64,000 bases of DNA from Verrucomicrobiota bacterium (GTDB taxonomy: Bacteria > Verrucomicrobiota > Verrucomicrobiia > Verrucomicrobiales > Verrucomicrobiaceae). The stretch covers positions 124,001 through 188,000 of the forward strand of contig JAFLEI010000005.1 of NCBI GenBank assembly GCA_017301975.1, given 5' to 3'. The notes beneath the pieces are model-generated. The model made no database searches, was not told the DNA's origin, and was given only the letters and a program-made list of their open reading frames with translations. This document shows positions 52,261 through 61,101 of this stretch, piece after piece; position 1 is the first letter of the stretch, and each line of letters opens with the position of its first letter. Position numbers and translations under genes: made by a program.

Positions 52261-54375
52261 ATGCTTCGCATCCTCCCCGTCCTTGCCTTTTTCATCGCCT
52301 TCTCCCGCGCTGCTGAACTCAAAACGACCAACGAAGGCGTCGAGATTTCAGCCGGGAGTCTAGGCAGCTTCATGCTGGGCTATCCTGAGTTTGAGCCGGT
52401 TCATAAAGCCATCGAAGTGAAAGCATCAGGGGCGTCTGCGACCGTGCGCTATGAGGGCGGAGCGGAGTGTGCCATTTCCATCAGCAAGGACGAGATCGGC
52501 CTCGCGTTCAAAAGCGTGCCCGCAGACGTGAAATCCTGGAAGATGTCCGTGCTCATCGACATCGGCTTCGCCAAAGGCGGCGAGTGGAAGATAGCCGACA
52601 AGGAGGGAAAGTTCCCCGCAGAAAAGTCCGCACCGCCGCAGTTTGCCAGCCTCAGTGGCAGCAGCTTCCAGCTCAAAAACGCCCAGGGACAGAGCCTGAG
52701 CTTCACCACGCCAGACTTCGCCTTCCAGCATCTCACCGACAACCGCGAGTGGAACTGGGCCATCTACAACTGGTTCTTCATGGTGCCTTTCAATGCGGAC
52801 AATCCGACCGCAAAAATCCGCGTCACCTCGGATCTCGCTTCAGTCACGAAACTGATCGACTCCTTTGGCCAGAGCATCAAAGACACCTTCCCCAACAAGC
52901 TCAAAAGCCTGGAAGACCTCATGGCTGACGTGGCTTCGGACACGGCTTACTACGCCGCCATCGAAACACCGAAGCTCGACCGTTTCGGCGGCCTGCCTGC
53001 CAGTGGTGAAGCGCTTGGATTGAAGAAGACCGGCTTCTTTCATGTGGAGCAGAAGCAGGACAAATCATGGCTCGTCGATCCCGATGGAAACGCCTTCTTC
53101 CACCTCGGCATCTGTGGCTTCGCCCCAAGCGACGACTACACTTATGTCACCGGCCGTGAAGGCATCTACGAATGGCTGCCAAAGACAGACGGTGAGTTCG
53201 CCACTGCCTTCCGCCCCGGCGATGGAGATGCAAACTTCTCCTTCTACATTGCCAACATCATCCGCAAATTCGGTGAGCCCTACGATTATGAAACGCACGC
53301 CGCGCGCATGATCGAGCGCACCCGCAAATGGGGCTTCAACTCCATCGGTGCCTTCAGCCCCATTCCCGAAAAAGCGCATGTGCAGGCCGCTTTCCCCTAC
53401 GTCACCAGCCTGCCCATCAACGCCTGGGAAGGCGTGCCACCCATCCCCGGCGCGCATGAGGTTTGGGATCCCTATGACGCCGCCACCGCCGCCAAAATCG
53501 CCGAAAACCTCGCCCGCGAACTGCCGCCGCGCGCAGACGACCCGTTGCTCATCGGCTACTTCATCGTGAATGAGCCGCGCTACGACGAACTGCCGCGCGT
53601 CATCCCCTCGCTGACCGGCGGACAGGCCTGCAAACTGCGCTTGGTGGAAGCCCTGAAGAGCAAATATCACAGCATTGAAGCCTTTAACACCGCGTGGCAG
53701 TCCAAGGCGGCCACCTTTGATGAACTGGCTGGCACTGGCCTCGCCGTGACCACCGACGCAGCCAAGGCGGATGTAAAAGCCTTCGTCGGCGAGTTCATGG
53801 AGACGTACTTCGCACAGATCGAAAAACTCTTCCGTCAGCACGATGCAAACCACCTGCTGATCGGCAGCCGCCTCCAGCCCGTGACGATCAATGACGAGCA
53901 GCTCTGCCGCATCATGGGCCGGCATCTCGATGTCGTCTCTTACAACTACTACACCTTCGGCGTCGATACCGCGGCGCTGCAGCGTTTCCACGAATGGACC
54001 GGCAACAAGCCAATGATGCTCAGCGAATTCTTCTGGTCCTCCCCCAAAGACAGCGGCCTCATCGGCGGCCGTGAAGTCAGCACCCAGCAGGAGCGCGGCC
54101 TCGCCTATCGCAACTACGTCGAGCAAAGCGCCGCTCTCGGCTTCGTCATCGGCATTGAGTGGTTCACCCTCATTGATCAGGCCACCACCGGCCGCTGGTT
54201 CAGCAAATACAACGGCGAAAGCTACAACACCGGCCTCGTCAGCGTAGCCGACCGCCCGTGGAAGGACATGCTGGCGGAGATGATGAAGACCAATCACACC
54301 ATCTACGACCTCCTGCTGGGCAAACGCCCGCCGTTCGCCTGGGATGATCCTCGTTTCCGCGCGGAGACCAAATAG
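52261..54375 (+). CDS. Exported clan-A glycoside hydrolase (agarase/GH42-like)
   Basis: ATG 52261 gives 704 residues with signal peptide MLRILPVLAFFIAFSRAAE. The N-terminal 230 residues are beta-rich. The barrel starts around GFFHVEQKQDKSW and LVDPDGNAFFHLGICGF, a wording typical of agarase-type enzymes. YFIVNEPRYDEL offers the acid/base Glu after Asn-Glu-Pro, and MMLSEFFW a candidate nucleophile Glu. VVSYNYYTFGVD lies between them. Such hydrolases cleave beta-galactoside or agar-like chains. The specific GH family is uncertain. It follows the giant surface protein by 48 bases. Confidence 0.78.
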   Translation: MLRILPVLAFFIAFSRAAELKTTNEGVEISAGSLGSFMLGYPEFEPVHKAIEVKASGASATVRYEGGAECAISISKDEIGLAFKSVPADVKSWKMSVLIDIGFAKGGEWKIADKEGKFPAEKSAPPQFASLSGSSFQLKNAQGQSLSFTTPDFAFQHLTDNREWNWAIYNWFFMVPFNADNPTAKIRVTSDLASVTKLIDSFGQSIKDTFPNKLKSLEDLMADVASDTAYYAAIETPKLDRFGGLPASGEALGLKKTGFFHVEQKQDKSWLVDPDGNAFFHLGICGFAPSDDYTYVTGREGIYEWLPKTDGEFATAFRPGDGDANFSFYIANIIRKFGEPYDYETHAARMIERTRKWGFNSIGAFSPIPEKAHVQAAFPYVTSLPINAWEGVPPIPGAHEVWDPYDAATAAKIAENLARELPPRADDPLLIGYFIVNEPRYDELPRVIPSLTGGQACKLRLVEALKSKYHSIEAFNTAWQSKAATFDELAGTGLAVTTDAAKADVKAFVGEFMETYFAQIEKLFRQHDANHLLIGSRLQPVTINDEQLCRIMGRHLDVVSYNYYTFGVDTAALQRFHEWTGNKPMMLSEFFWSSPKDSGLIGGREVSTQQERGLAYRNYVEQSAALGFVIGIEWFTLIDQATTGRWFSKYNGESYNTGLVSVADRPWKDMLAEMMKTNHTIYDLLLGKRPPFAWDDPRFRAETK

Positions 54376-54385
54376 GGGCCTAGAT

Positions 54386-54420
54386 CAAGGATGGTCATCC
54401 CCCTGCCAAGGATGCTCATC
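54386..54420. promoter_or_regulatory. Tandem 14-bp repeats spaced one site per 21 bp
   Basis: CAAGGATGGTCATC (54386-54399) and CAAGGATGCTCATC (54407-54420) differ at one base and start 21 bases apart, two helical turns. Each includes GATG-NT-CATC, a small inverted repeat. They lie between the hydrolase stop (54375) and the isomerase-like start (54479), as expected for paired operator sites. Confidence 0.5.
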
Positions 54421-54478
54421 TGACTCCGTTTGTCAGTTATGCTGGTGATCTGCAAGTCTCCTTGCTAAGATGTGGTTT

Positions 54479-56083
54479 ATGCCATCCAAATCCAAAATCG
54501 TTCAGCTCGTGGCCAGCGGTGACCTGCGCCTTTCTGCCAATCAAACCTGCTGGGCGGCCCAGGCGGCCATGGAAGAGGCACTGGGCGCAGCATTGAAAGC
54601 GGAGGGTTGGGAGGTCAAACGTGCGCATGCGCTGGACACGTCAAAGAAGCACGGTTTCATCGATTCGCAGCGGATGGGCATCGAGGTGTTTCGCGGCATC
54701 GACCCCGAGGCGCCGCTGATCGTGGCGGAGGCGGTGTGGCAATATTCCCACCACGTGCTCGCAGGTCTGACCACACATCGCGGCCCGATTTTGACCGTGG
54801 CAAACTGGAGCGGCCAGTGGCCCGGGCTGGTCGGCATGCTCAATCTCAACGGCTCCCTCACCAAGGCGGGCGTCAAATACTCCACCCTCTGGAGCGAGGA
54901 CTTCACTGACACGTTTTTCAAAACGAAGCTGAAGCAGTGGCTCAAGTCTGGCAGCATCACCCACGATCTCAGCCATGTGCAGAAGCTGGAAAAAGCAAAA
55001 GTTCCCGCCAAATCAACCGCCCTCGGCAAGGAGCTCGCGGCCACCCTGCGCGCAGACAAGGCGATCATGGGCATCTTTGATGAAGGCTGCATGGGCATGT
55101 TCAATGCCATCATTCCCGACCATGCGCTGCACGCCTGCGGCGTGTTCAAGGAGCGCCTCAGCCAGTCTGCGCTGTACCATGAGGCCATGCAGGTCAGCGA
55201 TTCGGATGCCCTGGCCATCCACACCTGGGTGGTGAAACACGGCATGACCTTCCAGCTCGGCGACGACCACGCCACGCAGCTCACGCGCGATCAGGTGCGG
55301 CTCCAGTGCAAGATGTATGCTGCCGCGGTGCGCATCGCGGATGACTTCGGCTGCGACGCCATCGGCATCCAGTATCAGCAGGGCTTGAAGGACCTGCTCC
55401 CCGCCAGCGACCTCGTCGAAGGCATGCTCAACAACTCCGACCGCCCGCCGGTAAAATCGCGCGACCGCAAACGCACCCTGCTGGAAGGCCAGCCGCTGCT
55501 GCATTTCAATGAAGTGGACGAATGCGCCGGTCTCGACGGCATGCTGACGCAGAGGGTGCACCGCGCTCTTCAGCAGCCCATTGAAACCACCCTGCACGAC
55601 ATCCGCTGGGGCGAAAAATTCGGCAAGGACTACGTCTGGGTCTTCCTCATCAGCGGCGCCGCTCCTCCAGCCCATTTCGCCGAAGGCTGGAAAAGTGCCG
55701 AAGGCTTCCGCCAGCCAGCGATGTACTTTCCAAACGGTGGCTCCACCCTCCGCGGCATCTCAAAGCCCGGCGAGATCGTCTGGTCACGCATCTATGTGCA
55801 GGATGAAGCCCTGCACATGGACATCGGCCGCGGCTGCGTGGTCGATCTCCCGCGCGAGGAAACTGAGCGCCGCTGGCAGCTCACCACCCCGCAGTGGCCG
55901 ATCATGAGCGCCGTCACCTATGGCGTCAGCCGCGACCAGCTCATGGCCAAGCATCAGGCCAATCACGTCCAGGTCGCCTATGCCAATGACGCCAAGGCGG
56001 CGGATGACTGCATGTTCGCCAAGGCCGCCATGGCCCGCGCCCTCGGCATGCAGGTGAATGTCTGCGGCACCCTGTCGCGTTGA
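54479..56083 (+). CDS. L-fucose/arabinose isomerase-like protein
   Basis: 534 residues from ATG 54479; an ATG at 54470 adds three. No signal peptide. [60 protein letters not shown] and [15 protein letters not shown] resemble the fucose/arabinose isomerase fold, where these blocks surround the metal and sugar. Members convert aldoses and ketoses, but many planctomycete and verrucomicrobial homologues are uncharacterised. The gene follows a glycoside hydrolase and precedes a VCBS protein, so use of a released deoxy-sugar is plausible. Confidence 0.65.
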   Translation: MPSKSKIVQLVASGDLRLSANQTCWAAQAAMEEALGAALKAEGWEVKRAHALDTSKKHGFIDSQRMGIEVFRGIDPEAPLIVAEAVWQYSHHVLAGLTTHRGPILTVANWSGQWPGLVGMLNLNGSLTKAGVKYSTLWSEDFTDTFFKTKLKQWLKSGSITHDLSHVQKLEKAKVPAKSTALGKELAATLRADKAIMGIFDEGCMGMFNAIIPDHALHACGVFKERLSQSALYHEAMQVSDSDALAIHTWVVKHGMTFQLGDDHATQLTRDQVRLQCKMYAAAVRIADDFGCDAIGIQYQQGLKDLLPASDLVEGMLNNSDRPPVKSRDRKRTLLEGQPLLHFNEVDECAGLDGMLTQRVHRALQQPIETTLHDIRWGEKFGKDYVWVFLISGAAPPAHFAEGWKSAEGFRQPAMYFPNGGSTLRGISKPGEIVWSRIYVQDEALHMDIGRGCVVDLPREETERRWQLTTPQWPIMSAVTYGVSRDQLMAKHQANHVQVAYANDAKAADDCMFAKAAMARALGMQVNVCGTLSR

Positions 56084-56098
56084 TTGTTTTTTCCAACC

Positions 56099-58093
56099 AT
56101 GAAGTTCCTCCAACCCCTCCTGCTCGCCTGTCTCTGCGGTCAAGCCTTCGCCGCCGATGGCCTCACGCCGCTCAAGTACAACAACCCCGGACTCGTGGTC
56201 GATCTGGGTGTGGGATTGTGGGCCTGGCCGCTCCCGATGGACTTCGATGGCGATGGCGACCTCGACCTCGTCGTCAACTGCCCCGACAAGCCCTACAACG
56301 GTGTCTATTTCTTCGAGAACGCCACCGGCGACACGTCGAAAAACAAGATGCCCGTGTTCAAGCCCGCCAAACGCATCAGCGCAGGAAAATCAAACGTGCA
56401 GGTCAGCTACGTGGACGGCCAGCCCCAGGTCCTCTCGCCCGGCCGCGCATACCCCGACTTCCTCAAAACCGGCCTGGAGCATGAGCAAAAGCTGCCCGTA
56501 AACGCCAAGGTCCATCCCAACAAAATCCGCGCCGACATGTGGCGCATGGTGGATTTCGATGGCGACGGCAACAACGACCTCATCGTCGGCGTCGGCGACT
56601 GGACCGAGTACGGCTGGGACAATGCCTACACCGAAAACGGCCGTTGGATGAACGGCCCCCTGCGCGGCTACGTCTATCTGCTCCGCAACACCGGCACGAA
56701 CGACAAGCCGGCCTACGACAAGCCGAAGAAAGTCATGGCCACCGACCGCCCCGTCGAAACCTTCGGCTGGCCCTCGCCAAACTTCGCGGATTTTGATGGC
56801 GACGGCGACCTCGACCTGCTCTGCGGCGAGTTCCTCGACGGCTTCACCTATTTCCAAAACACCGGCACACGCAACAAGCCCAGCTATGCTCTCGGCGTGC
56901 GCCTGAAGGCCGACGCCGGCCGCTACCTCACCATGGATCTGGAGATGATCACGCCCACCGCCATCGACTGGGATAAGGACGGCGATCTCGATCTCATCTG
57001 TGGCGACGAAGACGGCCGTGTGGCCTTCATCGAAAACACCGGCAAGTTCGACAACAAGGCCCCCGTCTATGCCGAGCCGCGCTACTTCCAGCAGGAGGCC
57101 GATCAGGTGAAATTCGGCGCGCTCGCCACGCCTGTCGGCTTCGACTGGGACGGCGATGGCGACACGGATATCATCTGCGGCAACACCGCAGGCTACGTCG
57201 CTTTTATCGAAAACCTCAGCGGCAAAGGCGTCGAGCAGCCAAAATGGGCCGCCCCCGTGCGCCTCGAAGCCGCAGGCAAAGTCATCCGCCCCATGGCCGG
57301 TCCCAACGGCTCCATTCAAGGTCCCTGCGAAGCCAAATGGGGCTACACCACCCAGACCGTGGCCGACTGGGACGGAGACGGCCTTCCCGACCTCCTGCTG
57401 AATTCCATCCTCGGCAAAGTCGTGTGGTACAAAAACTTCGGCACACGTCAAAAGCCGAAGCTCGCCGCCGCACAGCCCATCGAGGTCGAGTGGAACGGCC
57501 CGCAGCCGCCCCTTGCTTACGGCTGGCTTCGCCCGGAAGGAAAAGCTCTCCTCACCCAGTGGCGCACCACCCCCGTCGCTGTCGATTGGAACAAGGACGG
57601 CCTCACCGATCTCGTCATGCTCGATCAGGAAGGCTACCTCGCCTTCTTTGAGCGCGCCAAACAGAACGGCAAACTCATCCTCAAACATCCCCACCGCGTA
57701 CTCTGCGCCGCACCGGAAACCCAGGCTCCCGCCACAGCCACCTCGGCTCTCAAAGTCAAAACGCCCGTCGCCATGAAACCCGGCGAACCTCTGCGCCTCA
57801 ATTCCGGCATCGCAGGCAAAAGCGGCCGCCGCAAGATCTGCATCATGGACTGGGACCAGGACGGCAAGCTCGACATCCTGCTCAACTCCGCCAACGCCAA
57901 CTTCATCCGCCAGACCTCCAGCGCCGATGGCAAATGGTTCTTCGCTGACATGGGTCTCCTCATCGATGCCAACATCGAAGGTCACGACGTGAGCCCCACC
58001 ACGGTGGATTTCAACGCCGACGGCCTGCCGGATTTCGTCGGAGGTGCCGAAGACGGCCATCTGTATTACCTCAAGAATCCAAAAACAAAATAG
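56099..58093 (+). CDS. Exported FG-GAP/VCBS repeat protein
   Basis: ATG 56099 gives 664 residues with signal peptide MKFLQPLLLACLCGQAFAAD. Calcium-binding loops of the D-x-D-x-D-G-x-x-D type repeat along the chain: DFDGDGDLDLVV, DFDGDGNNDLIV, DFDGDGDLDLLC, DWDKDGDLDLIC, DWDGDGDTDIIC, DWDGDGLPDLLL, DWNKDGLTDLVM, DWDQDGKLDILL and DFNADGLPDFVG. This is a large seven- or eight-bladed propeller with integrin-like repeats. It is exported and may bind glycan or attach to the surface. It starts 15 bases after the isomerase-like stop. Confidence 0.9.
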   Translation: MKFLQPLLLACLCGQAFAADGLTPLKYNNPGLVVDLGVGLWAWPLPMDFDGDGDLDLVVNCPDKPYNGVYFFENATGDTSKNKMPVFKPAKRISAGKSNVQVSYVDGQPQVLSPGRAYPDFLKTGLEHEQKLPVNAKVHPNKIRADMWRMVDFDGDGNNDLIVGVGDWTEYGWDNAYTENGRWMNGPLRGYVYLLRNTGTNDKPAYDKPKKVMATDRPVETFGWPSPNFADFDGDGDLDLLCGEFLDGFTYFQNTGTRNKPSYALGVRLKADAGRYLTMDLEMITPTAIDWDKDGDLDLICGDEDGRVAFIENTGKFDNKAPVYAEPRYFQQEADQVKFGALATPVGFDWDGDGDTDIICGNTAGYVAFIENLSGKGVEQPKWAAPVRLEAAGKVIRPMAGPNGSIQGPCEAKWGYTTQTVADWDGDGLPDLLLNSILGKVVWYKNFGTRQKPKLAAAQPIEVEWNGPQPPLAYGWLRPEGKALLTQWRTTPVAVDWNKDGLTDLVMLDQEGYLAFFERAKQNGKLILKHPHRVLCAAPETQAPATATSALKVKTPVAMKPGEPLRLNSGIAGKSGRRKICIMDWDQDGKLDILLNSANANFIRQTSSADGKWFFADMGLLIDANIEGHDVSPTTVDFNADGLPDFVGGAEDGHLYYLKNPKTK

Positions 58094-58146
58094 TCCCGGG
58101 ATGACTTTCCTCATGCGCTGGGCGGAGCGCTGAGTAGTGACGAGGC

Positions 58147-58899
58147 ATGACCCTCCTCGAACTCCTCACCCTCAGCGTTGCAGGCTGCACCGCCGGTGCG
58201 ATCAATGCGATTGCGGGTGGCGGCACCTTGCTGACGTTTCCGGTGCTGCTCATGTTCGGCACGCCGCCGGTGCTTGCAAATGCCACCAGCACCGTCGGGC
58301 TGGTGATCGGCACGGCAGGCAGCATCGTGGGGTTCCGCGGGCGTTTGAAGGCGATCCGCTCGCGACTGCTGCAGTTCATCCCCATCTGTCTCATCGGCGC
58401 GGCCATCGGGAGCTGGTTGCTCACTCAAACCAGCGACGATCAGTTTTCGAAGCTCATTCCTTTCCTCGTGCTCTTCGCCACGGTGCTGTTTTTTCTTCAG
58501 GGCTTCCTGCGCAAATCAGCCTCGGAGGCGAAATCCAAGGCCCTCTGGTTTTCTCTCGCGTTGCAGTTGCCGGTCGCGATCTACGGCGCGTTTTTCGGCG
58601 CAGGCATTGGCATCCTGATGCTCGCCTCCTTCGGCTTCATGGGCATGACCGACATCCACGAGATGAACGCCCTCAAGAACGTTCTGGGCTCCCTCATCAA
58701 CGTCATTGCCGCCGTTTGGTTCATCGCCGTAGGCATGGTCAACTGGCCGCAGGCATTGGCGCTCACGGCGGGCGCGCTGATCGGCTACTACCTCGGCGCG
58801 CATTTCTCCCAGCGCATCTCCCCCCAGAGGGTGAGGCATCTGATCACCGCCATCGGGCTGGTCATTTCCGCCCTCATGTTCTGGAAGCAGTTTGGATGA
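58147..58899 (+). CDS. TauE/SafE-family permease
   Basis: 250 hydrophobic residues with about seven to eight helices in two halves. Typical elements are GAINAIAGGGTLLTFPVLLM in the first half and AIYGAFFGAGIGILMLASFG in the second, plus NATSTVGLVIGTAGSIVGF. Family members move sulfite, sulfoacetate or other organosulfur anions, usually outward. With a sulfatase elsewhere in the window, a sulfur link is possible but not supported by linkage. It starts 53 bases after the VCBS gene. Confidence 0.88.
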   Translation: MTLLELLTLSVAGCTAGAINAIAGGGTLLTFPVLLMFGTPPVLANATSTVGLVIGTAGSIVGFRGRLKAIRSRLLQFIPICLIGAAIGSWLLTQTSDDQFSKLIPFLVLFATVLFFLQGFLRKSASEAKSKALWFSLALQLPVAIYGAFFGAGIGILMLASFGFMGMTDIHEMNALKNVLGSLINVIAAVWFIAVGMVNWPQALALTAGALIGYYLGAHFSQRISPQRVRHLITAIGLVISALMFWKQFG

Positions 58900-58920
58900 C
58901 AAGCGCGAGCCGGGGGAGGG

Positions 58921-59133
58921 ATGCGTTTCATAGCATATATGAAAACCAGCGCCATGCTCACTTCTGTTCTGTGCTTCATGACATCCGGATGTTCCTTGGT
59001 GACCGTGCCCGTTAAAACGGCGGGCAGCATCGTGACAACTTCGGTGAAAACGACCGGCAAGGTGGTCGCAGCTCCCTTCGAAGCTGTTGGCGGCCATGGC
59101 AAAGAGAACAAAGAAGCAAAAAAGAAGGAGTGA
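58921..59133 (+). CDS. Small lipoprotein
   Basis: 70 residues from ATG 58921 (64 from ATG 58939). LTSVLCFMTSGCSL is a short hydrophobic leader with a lipobox (TSGC). The mature part, about 45 residues, has a repeated V-K-T pattern (VTVPVKTAG, VTTSVKTTG) and a very basic tail (KENKEAKKKE). No domain is recognised. It is a short Verrucomicrobia-type small envelope protein by appearance. Start choice is uncertain because GGAGG (58915-58919) is only one base from the first ATG. Confidence 0.6.
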   Translation: MRFIAYMKTSAMLTSVLCFMTSGCSLVTVPVKTAGSIVTTSVKTTGKVVAAPFEAVGGHGKENKEAKKKE

Positions 59134-59235
59134 GCGGAACGAAACCAAAGAGCAGGGAACATTGAAACAGTTTCTGTAAAAATGTCCGGGGACTCTTCAC
59201 TCCTGATCTTTGGCGTTGTTTGCTGACGAACCAGT

Positions 59236-60600
59236 TTACACCATCTGCCACGGTCCGCGCATGGGCCGCGTCAGCATCGCGGAGGCCTCCGCATCGTCGA
59301 GAATCTGCTCCTTCTTGGGATCCCAGCGCAGCTTGAAACGCTTCAGCCGCAACGCGATATTGGCCAGATGTGCGATGGTGATGCTGCGGTGTGCGTACTC
59401 GATCGGCGCGGCGGGCTTCACCCCATCCTGAATGGCGTCGATGAAATTGCGGAAGTGGTCCTTGCTCTCGTAGAGGCGAACATCGCTTTCCGCCAGCGGC
59501 TTGCGCAAGGCATCGGGCTTGATCTCCAGCTTTCCCCGCGTGCAGAGCACGCTGCCGCTTTCTCCTTCAAAGGAAATGCCAGAGCCAAAGTCCTGCTTGT
59601 CCGCCACCCTGACCGTGGTGCCGTCTTCGTAGCAATAGGCAAAAGAAAACGTCGGCGGCGTGGTATACAGTCCTCCCTGTGTGGGCCACGTCGCCTTGAG
59701 ATCAAAGAACTCGTTCGGCCCGCTCTCATCCTGTCCCAGCGCCCATTGCACGATGTCGAGATGGTGTGCTCCGAAGTCCGTGATGTTGCCGCCGGAATAG
59801 TCGTACATCCAGCGCCAGTTCGAGTGCAGTCGTGCCGGACAAAAGGGGGCGTCAGGCGCAGGGCCCAGCCAGAAATCGTAATTCAAGCCCTCCGGCACGG
59901 GCGCAGGCGCCGTTTGCGCCGCACAGCCGTTGTTGTCCCGGTTGTCGCTTGCCAGGCCGACGCGGATCTGTTTCAGCTTTCCGATCCTGCCATTGCGCAC
60001 ATACTCGCAGGCCATGCGAAAGTGAATGTCGCTGCGCTGCTGGCTTCCTGTCTGCCACACGACCTTGCTGTCACGCACCACATCGCTCATGAAGCGGCCT
60101 TGGGTCACCGTAAGGCTCAACGGTTTTTCGCAGTAGATGTTTTTTCCGGCCCGTGCCGCCGCCACGGCCATCAGCGCGTGCCAGTGATCCGGCGTGGCGA
60201 TCTGCACCGCATCCACATCACCACGTGCGAGTACCTCGCGGAAATCCTCATGCGTGGCGCAGCCCTGCGTGCCGTAGGTGTTGTCCACCAGCCGCCGCGC
60301 AGGCTCCCGCCCGAATGTTCCCGCCTTTTTAATGAGGCCCTTGTTGTAGCGGTCGGATTCGCGCTCCACATCACACACCGCGATGACCTGCACACGTTCG
60401 TCCTGCAGGAAATTCTTCACCACATCCGTCCCTCTTCCCCCGCAGCCGATCAGCGCCAGCGTGGTGCGATTTGAAGGTGCGACCATGCCATTTTTTCCCA
60501 AGGCGGAAGCAGGAATGAAGGTGGGAAAGCCCAGAACAGTGCCGAGGGCGGAGCAATGTCTCAGGAACTGTCGGCGGGTGGGAACGTCTGGGGTTGGCAT
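59236..60600 (-). CDS. Tat-exported Gfo/Idh/MocA oxidoreductase
   Basis: 454 residues on the minus strand. The N terminus has a twin-arginine pattern (TRRQFLRHCSALGTVLG). LALIGCGGRGTDVVKNFL is the NAD-binding Rossmann turn, IATPDHWHALMAVAAARAGK and IYCEKPLSLT hold the conserved E-K-P, and NITDFGAHHLDIVQWALG carries the C-terminal domain signature. These enzymes oxidise sugars or inositol; exported forms with bound NAD(P) are common in Bacteroidota and Verrucomicrobiota glycan clusters and include glycosidase-like members. The gene is a single transcription unit here. Confidence 0.9.
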   Translation of the reverse strand: MPTPDVPTRRQFLRHCSALGTVLGFPTFIPASALGKNGMVAPSNRTTLALIGCGGRGTDVVKNFLQDERVQVIAVCDVERESDRYNKGLIKKAGTFGREPARRLVDNTYGTQGCATHEDFREVLARGDVDAVQIATPDHWHALMAVAAARAGKNIYCEKPLSLTVTQGRFMSDVVRDSKVVWQTGSQQRSDIHFRMACEYVRNGRIGKLKQIRVGLASDNRDNNGCAAQTAPAPVPEGLNYDFWLGPAPDAPFCPARLHSNWRWMYDYSGGNITDFGAHHLDIVQWALGQDESGPNEFFDLKATWPTQGGLYTTPPTFSFAYCYEDGTTVRVADKQDFGSGISFEGESGSVLCTRGKLEIKPDALRKPLAESDVRLYESKDHFRNFIDAIQDGVKPAAPIEYAHRSITIAHLANIALRLKRFKLRWDPKKEQILDDAEASAMLTRPMRGPWQMV

Positions 60601-60673
60601 GACGTTATTTCAAACGCGGATTCAAAGGCGGTCCTTCAGGGCAAGTGTGAACTGGTAACGTGTTCAGACTTAA

Positions 60674-61101
60674 ATGGTAGATGGTGGCAACGGCAAAGGT
60701 TCGGCACGCATTGAAACTTCCGGCAGCACCAAAATCGCAAGCGTGGCCGGGTCTGCGACGGCAACAGTGGACACCTCGGAAATCGTGCTGCACAAGCAGG
60801 AGCTGGCGGGAGGATTCTATTTCACCAATGGGAAGACGCGATCCAGTCTGACGGCATGGGCGGCTTTGCCCTGCGCATCTTTGACCGCAAGGGCCGGGAG
60901 GTGTACAAGTGGGCGACCAAGGAGGATCTTCTGGTGGCAGCCGTGGGCAAGAGGTTCCAACTCCGAATCCAGCCCGGGTTCGAAATAGTTTGCTGGCGTC
61001 CACGATTTGGAGCGCTACGTAATTCCTTGGCCGCGCCGGCACCAAACCGGCGCGCTTTGCTTTGGACTCTGATAGACGCGTTACCAAACCTCGCGGCGTG
61101 A
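60674..61101 (+). pseudogene. Probable frameshifted small CDS, unrecognised
   Basis: Two frames read as protein on either side of the GGG at 60830-60832. Before it, frame of 60674: SEIVLHKQELAGGFYFTNG. After it, the frame of 60856: EDAIQSDGMGGFALRIFD then RKGREVYKWATKEDLLVAAV. Adding one G joins them as FTNG-EDAIQSDGMGG without a break, so a one-base deletion (or sequencing error) is likely. The start may be further upstream. No family is recognised. The last part (after about 61000) looks non-coding and contains a hairpin at 61033-61053. Confidence 0.35.
61033..61053 (+). terminator. GC-rich hairpin before mfd
   Basis: GCGCCGG (61033-61039), loop CACCAAA and CCGGCGC (61047-61053) form a perfect 7-bp stem followed by GCTTTGCTTT, a weak T-rich stretch. 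It may end transcription of the remnant ORF 45 bases before the mfd start. Confidence 0.4.

Noticed and set aside
56390..58114. 574-residue open frame on the minus strand
   Set aside because: It is antisense to the VCBS repeat protein; the repeated GDGD-coding DNA keeps the opposite frame open.
60960..61000. tRNA-like T-arm (GGGTTCGAAAT)
   Set aside because: No matching acceptor, D or anticodon arms can be built around it, and the T-stem does not close.
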